Positions 40,318 through 41,787 of a stretch of 41,787 bases of DNA are shown in pieces. Source of the DNA: Terriglobia bacterium (GTDB lineage: Bacteria; Acidobacteriota; Terriglobia; Terriglobales; Acidobacteriaceae); contig JAIQFA010000042.1 in NCBI GenBank assembly GCA_020073525.1, positions 1 through 41,787 of the forward strand. The letters run 5' to 3'. The translations under genes were made by a program, and so were the position numbers. Position 1 is the first letter of the stretch. Each line of letters opens with the position of its first letter. The notes under the pieces were generated by a model. It did not search any database. It saw only the letters and a program-made list of their open reading frames with translations, and was not told the origin of the DNA.

Positions 40318-41787
<1,470 letters not shown>

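Overview
The window is a GC-rich bacterial chromosome segment with almost purely core gene content. It most resembles an acidobacterium of the Koribacter/Acidobacteriales kind. That placement is inference, resting on the style of the proteins (GloVer tandem-repeat protein, M2 dipeptidase, OmpL-like porin, MscL with a zinc ribbon) and on intergenic DNA packed with short hairpin repeats. No species is claimed.

Layout. 71-3971 (+) holds the replication start block dnaA - candidate oriC - dnaN, then mscL and rpmB with a clear terminator. 4103-12621 (-) holds an FKBP isomerase, RidA, RuvB, a secreted VOC protein, an EF-G-like GTPase, a REP-associated transposase (RAYT) and ThrRS. 12905-14104 (+) is an orphan ABC solute-binding protein. 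It is followed on the minus strand by a GloVer repeat protein (14278-15456), a leftover 3' end of a second solute-binding gene (15610-15654) and an M2 peptidase. 17781-24785 (-) is a long co-directional housekeeping run: nadD, rsfS, a methyltransferase, rlmH, a 55-residue coiled-coil protein, cobO, accD, folC, plsC. 25076-27346 (+) is a membrane hybrid histidine kinase ending in a PilZ domain. 27646-29558 holds a small hypothetical gene, a VapBC module with a nested operator, and ruvA. 29940-30177 looks like an unannotated structured RNA gene with its own terminator. 30238-30525 is the 3' fragment of a broken alpha/beta hydrolase. Then come ggt (-), dnaB (+), a 748-bp gene-free region with DnaA-box-like sites and a structured leader, amt and a porin (+), lepA (-), a second VapBC pair (+), a small membrane protein (+), and rpoD (-) running off the right edge.

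How it works together. The genes cover replication initiation (dnaA, dnaN, dnaB), Holliday-junction migration (ruvA and ruvB, 23 kb apart), translation and ribosome maturation (rpmB, thrS, lepA, rsfS, rlmH, EF-G-like), NAD, folate, fatty-acid, phospholipid and cobalamin steps, ammonium uptake, and the housekeeping sigma factor.

The less ordinary content is non-coding. There are at least four copies of a three-hairpin element with a compensatory stem change, three of them in 5' leaders including those of both ruvA and ruvB. About eighteen REP-type palindromes surround a RAYT gene that is itself flanked by inverted copies. There is also a multi-hairpin RNA candidate and several symmetric operator-like sites. 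Protein function calls rest on recognisable motifs read from the translations; no database search was possible.
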